From Hysterangium stoloniferum (taxonomy: Eukaryota > Basidiomycota > Agaricomycetes > Hysterangiales > Hysterangiaceae): a stretch of 64,000 nucleotides of DNA. Under the pieces are notes generated by a model, which saw only the letters and a program-made list of their open reading frames with translations, was not told the origin of the DNA and did no database searches. The stretch covers positions 806,001 to 870,000 of the forward strand of contig WHVD01000020.1 of NCBI GenBank assembly GCA_015178975.1. Reading direction: 5' to 3'. Position 1 is the stretch's first letter; each line of letters begins with the position of its first letter. Both the position numbers and the translations under genes were made by a program. This document shows, piece by piece, positions 22,775-34,350 of the stretch.

Positions 22775-23127
22775 CTTTATTATGTATTAGCCAAGGCACA
22801 ACTGACCTATCGCTACAACGCCATATGTCCGTTAGCACATCATGGTACTTTCATTTTATTCGACAAACAATTGAAAAAATCGTGCGGTTTTTGTTTAATG
22901 ACGAATGATCTATCTAATCCATTATATTCCAGAAGTTCTACTACGCACAAAGTCCACACCATAATTACGGCCTTTGAATATATGTGTGTCGCTGTTGGAT
23001 GAACACTGACTGCATTTCCCCTACTGACCCGGCGCTCCATCCCAGGGCACAGCCAACAGTAAATACAGCGCCTCGTGCCAAAGAGCGACTATCCCTCACC
23101 ATCTACTACGATCATCGACCATCGACC
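22775..23127 (+). promoter_or_regulatory. Shared intergenic promoter region, copy C
   Basis: The conserved ~350-base region ending at the ATG of the intact copy C. Landmarks: CTATCGCTACAACGCCATA near 22808, TTAGCACATCATGGTAC near 22833, and repeated ATCATCGACCATCGACCATG at the start codon. It separates two divergent genes and probably serves both. Confidence 0.55.
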
Positions 23128-25879
23128 ATGGACATTGCAGCTATTGTTGTCAAAGTCGCTGGCGATGCCGTTCCAGTACCTGGCTTAAAGAGTGCAGCGA
23201 CCTTTGTTTTGGAGATTATGAACGTTATAAAGGTAGGTCGTCTGCATCAACACCAGTTTAAGAGCTGATGTAGATCATGATTCATTATCACCAGGCAAGT
23301 GGGGAGCAAACCGAGAGATTGAATAGCCTTGTCCGGACCACTGGACGTCGCCTCGTCGCTTTCCACGATCAGCTGAGGGGGAAGTGGGAGGACATCCCGG
23401 ACGATTTCAAAACTATATTGGACGAGTATCAGAAGTGAGAACTTGAGACTCACTGGGTAACCGTACTTGACTAATAAATCGATTGTTTTCAGTGCACTTG
23501 AGGATGTTCTTGCGCTTGCAAGGTCATACACACCAAGAAAAGGTCTTAAAGCACACGTCGTGTCTTGGATGCGACAACGAGATAGGTCTATCACCAGACT
23601 GCAAAGGCGATTGGAAGAAGCGGAGAAAGAGGCAATGGTACGTGCTGAAAGTGACACTCAGAGTCGTTCGTTATATATTGGCTCTTAGATGTGCATTTTC
23701 CTGGATACTTCATTAGCCGTCGCTCAACTCGGAGCCGTCGATGATAACAGAATGGACGATATCATACGTCAATTACGCGATATCCTTGATTCGTTTTCAT
23801 CGGTCACGATCAGAGGAAGAAACGATATTAGTGAACACGTACGCTCGTTTTGTCATCTCAAAGATCATGCCCGTGGACTTATAGTAATTATATAGTGTTT
23901 GGTTCATAGAATGAATTTCCAAGTGTTGCGCACCAAATCGATCGCACACCATAATGATTATGACGATGAAAAGGCAGAACACGATCCGGTCGCCTTGCGG
24001 TGGAATGTCAAACTTTGTGAAGCAAAGGCTGAAAGTGACGGTAAGTCGGTATTGGTCAAAATGTACGAAGGTGGGAGACCCACGTGGGATTTGAGACACA
24101 AAGAGGTACGAGTTTTGTTTTGGCTGGTGTGGATTTCAAAAACTATTTGCAACGTATCACACTTTTGATATAGTTTCAACGTGACCTCATTTCCTATGAA
24201 GACGTATGGTAAGAATGCAACACATCTCGTGAAATAATCCAAGTAGTCCAATCGCATTCATGTTCAGGGACCCTAGCATTGCTGAGTTCTTGGGCTACAG
24301 CAACGCACAACACAATGTACTTTTTCAAGTTTTCCGTAATCCGGGCCCTGAACCTGAGGACGCATGCAAATGGCTCGAACGCACTAGATCATCCGGTGTG
24401 AAAGAGACCATTTTGGCACTATACGACATGGTGAATGAAATTACTCGCGATATTTACAAGTTAACGCGATATATTTTAGAGGGATTCTTACAATGTGACG
24501 TGCTTGGATACCTTCTCTCTCCCACAAATGCTGATGTCACAATGTGACAATAGGAATTAGGGGATTTCTGTTCAAACAACAACATTGAAATTGATGACCT
24601 TGTTCGTTAATTCGATTGACATCAGATGTCAATTATAACTTTGTCTATTCAGTTTTTAAATCCCGGCGATTCAATTGTCACTGTCACAGACTGTCCTGCC
24701 AATCGCCGCCATCTGAAGCTTGTGTTTACCGGAACACTGCTCCGTGCCCCAGGGAACTACGGGAGATGGTATCCCGGTATTTATACCGGTTACTCTAGGA
24801 TCAATCCATCATCACCCGACTCCATCGTACACTTATTCATGTCCGAAGTGGATTCGTGGTGTCTCGGCACGGCTTTAATGGATCAACAACTTCGAAGCTC
24901 GCACACCATTCATCAATTGGCCAATCAACTACTGAACTTCGAGTTTCTGCGACCAATTATGGGCTATATGGACAATGAATATCTGAGGGACATCGCTTTG
25001 TGGGACGTGGGCTATCGGGATAAAGATACAGGTCATTTTGTAGTGTGTGGGAATCTACATGAGTGCTTCTCTGAAACCCTCGGTATAGAACCCTTAGTCG
25101 AGGTTCGTGTTCACCTCAACGAGCGAACGTCTAGATATTTAGACGAGGGTGAGAGTGTAACAATACGAGGTGGAAAGCCAATGAGAAGGTATTTTTGGAG
25201 CTAGCACACTGACCCGATCGTTGCTCAGTTTTCTGCCGCGTAGATATACCTATGATATTGGGGAAAGCAGTATCGAAGATTTCTGCCGGCCCAGTGTCTA
25301 TATCACAGACTTAGCCCCGTCGTCTGAAGTGCAGAAAGCGTGGAGAGCATACGAACCGCTTTACATCGAGGAAAAGGGGATCAAGGGTGTCCTTCCACAC
25401 GAGCTGATGGTCAGTAAGCATAGAAGTCTTTTGGGAATGACATTGACCCCTTTGTGACAGTAAACTACTTTAGGACAACAGTAGTTTTGGAAATGCCTCA
25501 GAATTTGTTTGTTTCACTTCCCCCTTCATCAATGTGAGAGCCTGACAGAGTAATTTAGTCACTCTGGAGATGTGGAACCGCGTAACATATTCTTGTTTGA
25601 ACCTACTTCTCCGCGTCATATTCCTGGCCCCTCGGGAGGACCTGTCCTGGATGTGCAATTGCGCGCTTCTTATGATGCGGAGCCCACTTGGATAAATGAC
25701 CCTGTGTGGCCGGACACGGTATTTGAGCGAGACCCGTGGGTGTCGATGTTGTCCTTATTTAATACTATTAACGTTTTGAATAAGGTCTGTATGGTATTTT
25801 CAGCTACCTAGGTGCATATGGTAGGACGATTAAACTCGGACACGATCAAAACCATCGAACAGTTTTGTATCACGTCTAG
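23128..25879 (+). CDS. Cassette gene copy C: 696-aa protein with MLKL_NTD-like helical domain and kinase-like N-lobe
   Basis: Intact 13-exon model: 23128-23232, 23295-23434, 23493-23665, 23717-23872, 23924-24105, 24174-24208, 24268-24499, 24554-24601, 24653-25188, 25229-25413, 25461-25506, 25559-25735 and 25804-25879. All introns are GT-AG, 40-69 nt; every phase matches and there is no internal stop. Residues ~1-190 are helical, with VPVPGLKSAATFVLEIMNVI and LEDVLALARSYTP-type segments resembling the HeLo/MLKL_NTD-like N-termini of agaricomycete kinase-like proteins. Residues ~230-285 look like a kinase N-lobe: SVLVKMYEGG (candidate beta-3 Lys 237), then DPSIAEFLGYSN and NVLFQVF. No HRD or DFG motif is visible, so any kinase fold is probably degenerate. 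Residues ~360-696 (HTIHQLANQLL, DIALWDVGYRDKDTGHFVVC, TSPRHIPGPSGGPVLDV) are unassigned. A role in membrane-acting cell death is inference only. Confidence 0.75.
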
Positions 25880-25898
25880 CTATCATTCTGAGATATAA

Positions 25899-26030
25899 AA
25901 ACTCTTTATTTACTGGAGCTCTGTCTCTCTTCTCATAATTCAATTTGAACAGAAGATGTAAGAATACGTGAATGTTAATTTTCAAAAATAATTACAAAAA
26001 AAGTAGTTCTTCGCCGTAACTGTGTGACAT
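25899..26030. terminator. Probable 3' region of copy C
   Basis: AT-rich sequence after the stop codon, also conserved after copies B, D and F (TTTATTTACTGGAGCTCT, then AATTCAATT). No unambiguous polyadenylation signal can be picked, so the 3' end is only approximate. Confidence 0.25.
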
Positions 26031-27480
26031 GTGCTGGAGTCTTACGTCTTGCGCTCATTTTTCTTCCCAGACCTTCTCGCATTCCCAGTCCTCGTCTTTC
26101 AGAATCATTTCAGAGAGAAGAAACAGCATAATGCTTTGACAAAGAAGTATGTCCTCCTTTCTTTCAATCGAAATGAGATTTCACTTATTATGCTTACGTC
26201 CCAACCACGCGATCTAATAGGATCTACCTGAAGGCATATCGACGGGTGCCTCCCGTGCCTTGATAGAGTGCGTGTGGGGGGCGGTGTGACGTGGATGCAT
26301 CTCTAGTTGCATTGTGATGCTTGAATATCCGTGTATGTGAAGAGCATGCTGGAACCAAACGCGAACCGAGTGAGTAAGGTGTTTTTTTTTGTTCTGTGAG
26401 CATGTGCGTGTGAGCTGGGCAGCTTTGCTGATCGAGTTAGTGGCGTTGGTGATAGAAGAGTAGCGAACTGCCGCTTAAGAACCTTGTTACTGTCGAGGAG
26501 AACGAGAAGAACAATTATGAATTTAGGCCGACAGTGAAATATTGGGGTTGTCTTGGACAAGGACGGAGGTGATTTCTTGAAGAGTCAGAGTCGAGTCATC
26601 CTGAGGTACGTCATACTCGTGTAATGTTTTCGAGCCCGTCTTCCCTGCAGGACTCCGCGATCTCGGAAACAGCTGCTACATGGCATCCACCCTCCCATCG
26701 ATATTCATGTTTCCAGCCTTCCGCACATACCATCGCCTATTATTTCTCACCCACGACTGTTCCTGCACCGAAGAGCTCATATCCTGTTTGACTTTCAGAT
26801 GCGCAAAATATCGGACTGAATCCGTTCAGGCTGGTTATCACACCCTCGCAGCCATTTCCCATCTTACACCACTGGTGTCCCTACCTCCTCCGAAGTGCTG
26901 TTGAGCTCATGGAACCAATGCCATTGACGATGATCCCTCGTCTATCCTCGACGCCACTGCCCGTGAACCCATCAAACCTACCATGTTCAATTCCCTCATC
27001 GGAAGAGTCCACGAAGAATTCTCGATGAAGAAACAGCAAGATTCTCAAGAGTTCTTCGCATATATATTCTTAAAGCCCTGCGGCAACAAGCTAAAAACAT
27101 GTCCCGAAGCCGGAGCCTACTGTCATCTTTTGCTTTCAGGTGGAACAAGAGTCACCGTGTATGTAGTGCAAGGCTATGCGTGCTAGCTTGTGGATGAGCA
27201 TGATGATTTGAGCGTGGGTATCCGATCCCGGCTTTAGAGAGGTGTTGTATGAACGGGGGAAGCTGTGTGTGTGCATAGGGGACAGGATGGGTAAACCTGC
27301 GGTTGAGTATTCATACCCGCGGTGCGAGGTAGGGGTTCCACCGCAGACGTGAGTCTTTCATAGTGTCGTCTCAGTACCATAGGCTGATACCGACCAGGTC
27401 GTGGATGTCTTTCCAGACCTGCACGTGTTGTGGCTTTCCTGACATCTTTGTTGTACATGCGACGAATTCTTTGCACGTGA
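26031..27480 (+). pseudogene. USP5/UBP14-like deubiquitinase fragment, copy C
   Basis: Domain pieces: a degenerate variant zf-UBP (26040-26350, ending LEPNANR), the VEENEKNNYEFRPTVKYWG linker (26495-26545) with a TGA in the following frame, then the Cys box LRDLGNSCYMASTLPS (26655-26700) after an intron that lost nine bases compared with copy B. Next come LIGRVHEEFSMKKQQDSQEF (26990-27060) and TCTCCGFPDIFVVHATN...VRWVPTKCG (27420-27500), which precedes the catalytic His in real enzymes. At about 27510 it jumps into a second, partial USP copy. With a nonsense codon and no His region it cannot be an active peptidase. Confidence 0.65.
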
Positions 27481-28600
27481 GGTGGGTGCCTACAAAATGT
27501 GGTCAGCGGTGGTTATTCTTCCTTTAACGCGTGTTATAGACAAGGAGGGAGGCCATTCCTTGAAGAGTCGAGTCATCCTCAGGTACGTCATACTCGCTCA
27601 ATGTGTTCGAGCCTGTCTTCTCTCCAGGACTGACTGGACTCAGGAATCTGGGACACAGTTGCGACATAGCATCCACCCTTTAATCAATATTCACACTTCC
27701 AACCTTCCACATATACTATCCCCTATCCTTTCTCACCCAGCCCTGCTCCTGCACCTAACACCTCCTCGTGTCCTGTATTGACTGTCAGATGCCAAAATGG
27801 TGGAGTCCTCTCAATTTCCCGCCTCCTGCTGCCCGTGTGCCCTCCCTTGCACCAGTGCCAATGGAGGTTGTGGACCCAATGACAATGGACACTGATGATG
27901 TAAGAATTGAGGGAGAGAAATGTCAGTACACGGTGGACGCGAACAAGACAACGATAGTATTACTAAGGAACTGTACAGTAGATCAATAACTTGAAGTGAA
28001 ATAATAATTCTAAACTAAAATATTTAACAGCCGATCCCCTCGTTCACCCCCCCTTGACGCCAACGCCCGTATTCCAAGAAGGCAGTAACATGATGTTCAA
28101 GTCTCACATTGGAAAGGACACGAGGAATTCTCAATGATGCAAGAGCAAGACCTGGAAGAATTCTTTGTGTATCTTCTCAAATTCCTGTGTTAACAAGCTA
28201 AGAAACGTGCCGGTGCCGTTAGTGACGGAGGTGAACCCGAGCTAGAAAGTACTGAAATCTTCCGCCTGCCGCGGAGCCGGAGCTGTAGTCTAAGTAGTGC
28301 AAGTTAGTGCGGTGCCATGTAAGCCAATGTGATGATGAGTGTGCGAGGCAGGGGGAAGGTGCAAGAGAAGGTGCTGTATCAGGGGTGAAGCTGCACGGGT
28401 GCAGTAGACGACGTGATGGGGGATATGCCGTTGAGTGCACGTGTCCGTGGGAGCGGGTGGGAAGCTGAGGACGGAGGATGTGGTGTAATGCGGGAGTTGC
28501 CGCAGACACGTGAGTTTTTCCTCCTATCACCGAACATGTATATATGTCTAGACTTGCACATTTTGCGACTTTCCCTGATCTTCCTCCTTTTTTCTTGAAG
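27481..28600 (+). pseudogene. Second, more diverged USP fragment (USP')
   Basis: This restarts with the linker end (EESRVILR) and an intron to GLTGLRNLGHSCDIAST (27629-27680): the Cys is kept, but the next residue Tyr is Asp. A Pro-rich piece follows (27790-27880), then MMFKSHIGKDTRN... and EQDLEEFFVYLL at 28090-28190, a decayed QQD box. The rest is broken. The same two-USP tandem occurs in reverse at 59.7-62.1 kb, so the tandem formed before that duplication. Confidence 0.55.
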
Positions 28601-28604
28601 ACTT

Positions 28605-29475
28605 TTCCGTTATACTACCCAATGATGACGTACTTATTTTGGCCTAGCACCTTGCCTCAGGACTGCAACTGGGTGTGACCCCGCTGTCGGATGGCAATTG
28701 TGGTCGTTTATTGACATGTGCTTATTTACCTTATCTATTCCCGTTCATATTCACTCCATTCTGAACCATGTGTAGTCTATCTGTCTTGCCACTTTTCTCC
28801 ACTCCCTCCCATTCCACATCTCTCACGTTTAATTTCATCCTAAATTCCCGCCTCGCTTGACTCCGGCCATACGAAAGCCCCCTCCCTCCAATCTTCAACA
28901 CTGCCCCGTTCGCAGCGATTCGCTACCGGTCATTCTCAGAACGCATTATTTGATACCGGGAATAGTGGCTCGGAGGGGGTTGTAGTGGTTGATTGGACAT
29001 ATGGAGGTTCCGGGTGTGTCGATGATAATGGACACCGTCGTTCGCCCGTCTTTCTTTTGTCGTTACAGGTATAAATGATCCTTCGGTGCAGTCGAAAGTT
29101 GCGGCGGAAAGTGACAGTGGGCCTGAACCATGTGTGAAGTAGATAACTATGATGGAGGATGTGGGATGTACGTTATATGGTTAGTAACTACACGCATACA
29201 CGCATACATGCAATACATATATGTTGGTGTGAACATAATAATGAACATCTCACAATAAAGCACCACTATAAAAAGTGCAAAATTAGGATCAGAGATGGAT
29301 CAATGCGAGATATTTTCTAACCTGCAACTTTTCAAGACCGACAGAGGTATAGTAATCAAACTCTCCAGATTGGTCATGAATGTCTAGAAATGACCATCAA
29401 TGGCTAATCCCTGTCACACAATTATCATATTTTACAATGACATCACTGTTTTGTTGGATTTTACACTTGGAACTG
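28605..29475. repeat. Repeat block Y, copy 1
   Basis: Matches the reverse strand of 55850-56718 over its length, with scattered substitutions. It includes CATGTGTAGTCTATCTGTC-like and TGGTTGATTGGACATATGG-like stretches. A short coding-like end is visible on this strand (GVVVVDWTYGGS..., then after an acceptor TCGTTACAG a GINDPSVQSKVAAESDSGP stretch to a stop at about 29140). I cannot identify it. It closes the cassette unit. Confidence 0.65.
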
Positions 29476-29874
29476 ATGCAGGTATTTTTATCATTTTCTT
29501 TGAGTAGGAACTTGTTCGTAAATTTTTATTGGTCAAAGATTTGGATCCCGAATTTCAGGCATGAAATTTGACGGAAACAGGCTTAGCTTGTGTTGGATAC
29601 ACGGAAGCCACCACTCCAATTGTGTAAAAGATATAGTGACTGAACTGAACGTTACCTAATACCGGTGAGCCGGACCTGCTCTCACGAAACCCCGTAGTCG
29701 TATTGTATCCGTGGGAGATTTAACAGAGAAACTTGAATGGAAGTCAAATCCAGTATTGAAAGGGTTACAAAAATATCACGGTTCCATCTCATCCATATGT
29801 CTTAAGTTTGCCCAGAAAGAACCAACACCGGCTCCGATTGGCAAAGGACAAGGCTAGACACCTGATCATGGGAA
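29476..29874. other. Junction region before copy D
   Basis: No gene seen. 29690-29790 resembles 10450-10550 (GAAACTTGA, AAGTCA, GAAAGGGTTA, ATATCACG, TCCATCTCATCCAT), so the left edge of the unit of copies A and D is shared. Confidence 0.45.
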
Positions 29875-30212
29875 TAACCAAGGTAGAACTGACCTATCGC
29901 TACAATGCCATATGTCAGTTAGCACAGCATGGCACTGTTTATTCTACTCGATAAACCATTCATAATATTGTGCGGCTTTTGTTTTAATGACGAATGATCT
30001 ATCTAATCCCTTGTATTCCAGGAATTCCACTACGCACAAAGTCCACATCGTGATTACGGCCTTTGAATATTAGTGTGTCGCTGTTGGGATGAACACTACA
30101 CTTCCCCTATCCGGCACACCATCCCAGGGCACAGCCAATACCAAATACAGCGCCTCGACGTGCCGAAGAGCAGCTATCCCTCACCATCTACTAAGATCAT
30201 CGACCATCGCTC
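29875..30212 (+). promoter_or_regulatory. Conserved upstream region, copy D
   Basis: Same region as upstream of copies A, B, C and E, ending at the ATG at 30213. No divergent membrane-protein gene is present here. Confidence 0.5.
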
Positions 30213-33200
30213 ATGGACATTGCAGCCATTGTGGTCAAAGTCGCTGGCGATGCCGTTCCAGTACCTGGCTTAAAGAGTGCAGCGACCCTTCTTTTGGAGA
30301 TTATGAACGCTGTAAAGGTGGGTCGTCTGCATCAACACTAGTTTAAGAGCTGATGTGGATGATGATTCAAAATCACCAGGCAAGCGGGGAGCAAAACGAG
30401 AGATTGAATACCCTTGTCCAGACCACTGGACGTCGCCTCGTCGCTTTCCACGATCAGCTGAGGGGGAAGTGGGAGAATATCCCGGACAATTTCAAAACTA
30501 TATTGGACGATTATCAGAAGTGGGAACTTGAGACTCACTGAGTAACCGTACCTGACGAATAAATTGTTTTTTTTCAGTGCACTTGAGGATGTTCTTGCGC
30601 TTGCAAGGTCATACAAACCAAGTCAAGGTCTTAAATCACACGTGTCTTGGATGCGACAACGCGACAAGTCTATCGGCAAACTGGAAGGGCGATTGGAAGA
30701 AGCGGAGAAAGAGGCCATGGTGCGTACTGAAAGTGACACTCAGAGTCGTTCGTTACATATTGGCTCTTAGATGTGCATTTTGCTGGATACTTCATTAGCC
30801 GTCGCTCAACTCGTAGCCGTCGATGATACCAGAATGGACGATACTATCCCCGATTCGTTTTCGTCGGCCACGGTCAGAGGAAGAAACGATATTAGTGAAC
30901 ACGTACGCCCGGTCTGTCATCTGAAAGATCATGCCCGTGGGCTTATAGTAATGATATAGTATTTGGTTCATAGAAGGAATTTCTGTAATCCTGGCCGACT
31001 TACCACACATGCAGAGCCGCATCATTGACCACTGGCCACCCCTGGCCGACTTACCAATTGCCCGTGTCACCGAGTCCCAACCCGATATTGGGCTCGATCA
31101 AAACCATTCCCCTAGTGACACATACGCCTGGTGGAACTGGATCAGGATCTCGAATCTCTTCTCATCTCCTTGACTCTATATAAAACCCCATATCCTATAG
31201 CGATAGAATATCTTCTCCTTAACCATTAATCCTTTCCCCACTCTTCCCTAGGGAACCTCGCATTCACCTTGTATCCTACTGATATGTAAAAATAAAGAAA
31301 ACTTAGTCCTGTCCGTGTTGACCGAGTGAGGCTGATACCGACAGCCTTACAATTTCCAAGTGTTGCGCACCATATCGATCGCGCACCATAATGATTATGA
31401 CGATGAAAAGGCAGAACACCATCCGGTCGCCTTGCGGTGGAATGTCAAACTTTGTGAAGCAAAGGCTGAAAGTGACGGTAAGTCGGTATTGGTCAAAATG
31501 TACGAAGGCGGGAGACCCACGTGGGATTTGAGACACAAAGAGGTACGAGTTCTGCTTTGGCTGGTGTAGATTTCAAAAACTATTTGCAACATATCACACT
31601 TTGATATAGTTTCAACGCGACCTCACTTCCTATCAAGACGTGTGGTAAGAATGTCACACATCAGATTAAATAACCCAAGTAGTCCAATCACATTTATGTC
31701 CAGGGACGCCAGCATTGCTGAATTCTTGGGCCACAGTAACGCACAAGACAATGTACTTTTCCAAGTTTTCCGTAATCCGGGTCCTGAACCCGAGGACGCA
31801 TGTCAATGGCTCGAACGCACTAGATCAGCTGGTGTCAGAGAAACCATTTTGGGACTATGGGACATGGTGAATGAAATTACTCGCGGTATTTACAAGCTAA
31901 CGCGATATATTTTTTAGAGGGATTCTTACAATGTGACGTACTTGGATACCTTCTCTCCCGCCAATGCTGATGTGACAATGTGACATTAGGAATTATCTGA
32001 ATTTTGTTCAAACAACGAAATTCTTATTCACCAGATTGTTCGTTAATTCGACTGACATCAGATGTCAAGGATAAATTTGTCTTCAGTTTTATCTTCCCGG
32101 TGATTCAATTGTTACTGTCACTGACTGCCCTGCCAATCGCCATCTGAAGCTTGTGTACACCGGAACACTTATCAGCCATGCCCACTACAGGGGCTACCAG
32201 CCCGGTATTTATACCGGTGACTCTAGGATCAATCCATCATCACCGGACTCCATCGTAGGCTTATTCATACCTAATGTGTATTCATGGCGTCTCGGCACGG
32301 CTTTAATGGATGAACAACTTCGAAGCTCGCACACCATTCATCAATTGGCCAATCAACTACTGGACTTCGAGTTTCTGGACCCAATTGAGAGCATTATCGT
32401 GGATGAAGATCTGGGGTCCCTCGCTTTGTGGGACGTGGGCTATCCGGATAAAGTTACAGGCCATTTTGTAGTGTGTGGGAATCTACATGAGTGGTTCTCT
32501 GACACCCTCGGTATAGAACCCTTAGTCAAGGTTACTGTTCGCTGCGGCAACCATAGGTCTAGATATTTAGAGGAGTGTGAGAGTGTAACAATACCAGGTG
32601 GAAAACCAATGAGAAGGTATTTTTCGAGCTAGCACACCGACCGATCGCTGCTCAGGTTTCTTCCGCGTAGATATACCTATGATATTGGCGAAGCCAACGT
32701 CGAAGATTGCTGGCGACCCACTGTCTGTATCGCAGACTTCGGCCCGTTGTCTGAAAGGCAGAAAGCGTGGAGGGCATACGCACCGCTTTACATAGCGGAA
32801 AATGGGATCAAGGGTGTCCTTCCACACGAGTTGATGATCAGTAAGTACAGAAGTCCTTTTGAAATGATATTGAACCCTTTGTGACAACAGTAGACTACCG
32901 GGAGACAAGAGTAGTTGTGGAAATGCCTGAGAATTTGTTTGTGTCACTTCCCCCTTCATCAATGTCAGAGCCTGACAAAGTAATTTAGTCACTCCGTAGA
33001 TGTGGAAACGCGTACCATATTCTTTTTTGAACCTACTTCTCCACGTTATATTTCTGGCCCCTCAGGGGGACCTGTCCTGAATGTGCAGTTGCGCGCTTCT
33101 TATGATGCGGAACCCAGTTGGATAAATGACCCTGTGTGGCCGGACACGGTATTTGAGCCAGACCCGTAAGCGTCGATGTTGTCCTTATTTGTTGGTATTA

Positions 33201-33309
33201 ACTTCTTGAATCAGGCGGATAGGTTATTTTCAGCTACCCAAGTGCATATGGGAGGAAGATTAAACTCAGACACGATCAAACCCATCGAACATTTTCCCGT
33301 CACGTCTAG
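30213..33309 (+). pseudogene. Cassette gene copy D, near-complete with a frameshift
   Basis: Exon 1 starts at 30213 (intron donor GTGGGT), exons 2-4 follow to about 30936; exon 5 resumes at 31359 after an intron enlarged by a solo LTR; the large C-terminal exon runs from about 32090 to 32618 and the last exon ends at TAG 33307-33309. Several in-frame indels distinguish it from copy C (for example 18 bases fewer in exon 4). Exon 7 has two extra T in a T-run near 31911, which shifts the frame after KLTRYIF, so the reading frame fails unless splicing compensates. The LTR lies in an intron and need not be harmful by itself. Confidence 0.75.
30984..31351 (+). mobile_element. Solo LTR, 368 bp, in an intron of copy D
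   Basis: It begins TGTAATCCTGG and ends GCCTTACA, flanked by ATTTC at 30979-30983 and 31352-31356. It carries TATATAAAACCCC near 31177 and AATAAAG near 31291, which fit a promoter and poly(A) signal on the plus strand. It lies inside the intron between exons 4 and 5, leaving both splice sites intact. Confidence 0.9.
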
Positions 33310-33469
33310 CTATAACATTCTGAGATATAAAAACCATTTATTTACTAGAGCTCTGTAGACTCTTCCCAAATTCAATTGTGAACAGAAAATGTAAGAATAA
33401 GTGTATATATATTAATATTCAAAAATATATATAAAAAAAGGAATTTCTTCCGTGTAATTGTGTGACATC

Positions 33470-33826
33470 GCGTGACAAGTGCTGGACGTCTTGCGCTCAT
33501 TTTTCTTCCCAGACCTTCTCGCATTCCCAGTCCTCGGAGAGAGAAGACCCAGCACGATGCGGACAAAGGAGTATATCCTCCTTTCTTCCAATCAAAATGA
33601 GATTTCACTTATTATCCTTGCGTGCTAACCACGCGATCTTCTACCTGAAGGCATTGACGTGTGCCTCCCATGCTTTGATAGAGAGAGTGTGTGGGACGAT
33701 TTGACGTGGATGCATGTGCAGTTGCATTATGGGATGTTTGGGTATCCGTGTATGTGAAGAGAATGCTGGAACCGAACCTGGACCGTTTTTTTTTGTTCTG
33801 TGAGCATGTGAGTATCAGCTGGCATA
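33470..33826 (+). pseudogene. USP5/UBP14-like fragment, copy D (N-terminal only)
   Basis: Only the variant zf-UBP part remains: GIDVCLPCFDRE-like sequence near 33655-33690, a WMHVQLHYGMFGYPC-like stretch, and KRMLEPNLDR. It ends at about 33826, where the direct-repeat/foldback sequence of the transposon nest begins, so this USP was cut by insertion or deletion. Confidence 0.55.
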
Positions 33827-33830
33827 CTGT

Positions 33831-34300
33831 ATCAGGAGTTACAATATTTAAGGCGGCACTAAAATATTATCTAAACCTGTTTACAAAACTTTAAGTCCTA
33901 AAATGGATATGAACTCAGTTATTACTTCAATTTTAGACATGATCTGAACTGTTGTTTAGGACACACTTTTACCAGAGTTTTTATTCTAAGTCCAGACAAA
34001 TGTTTATCCCCTCATAAAAACCTCAAGTTTGAACACAGGTTTAAAAATAAAATAAAACCCTAATTTCTGTAATGACCTTAAACTAATTGCCCACTCATCA
34101 CCTGCCACCTGCCCATGCAGGCAATTAGTTTAAGGTCATTACAAAACTTAGGGTTTTATTTTATTTTTAAAAACCTTCCTAATGTCACACATCAGGAGTT
34201 ACAACATTTAAGGTGGCACTAAAATATTATCTAAACCTGTTTACAAAACTTTAAGTCCTAAAATGGATTTGAACTCAGTTATTACTTCAATTATAGACAT
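33831..34300. repeat. 110-bp direct repeats flanking a foldback
   Basis: 33831-33940 and 34191-34300 are near-identical (ATCAGGAGTTACAAYATTTA onwards). Between them, 34043-34090 and 34121-34170 form an inverted repeat (GCAATTAGTTTAAGGTCATT and its complement) with a ~30-base loop. Part of the left side recurs at 46528-46745, beyond the gypsy element. The structure resembles a small non-autonomous element. Confidence 0.7.
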
Positions 34301-34350
34301 AAGTTCAAGTAAGGATGTAAACTCAAAGTGTGGATATCTGTGGAAAGCAA

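Noticed and set aside
23128..25879. Full NLR/STAND receptor
   Set aside because: No P-loop, NACHT or NB-ARC motif and no WD, TPR or ankyrin repeats are visible in the 696 residues; a kinase-like segment follows the N-terminal domain instead.
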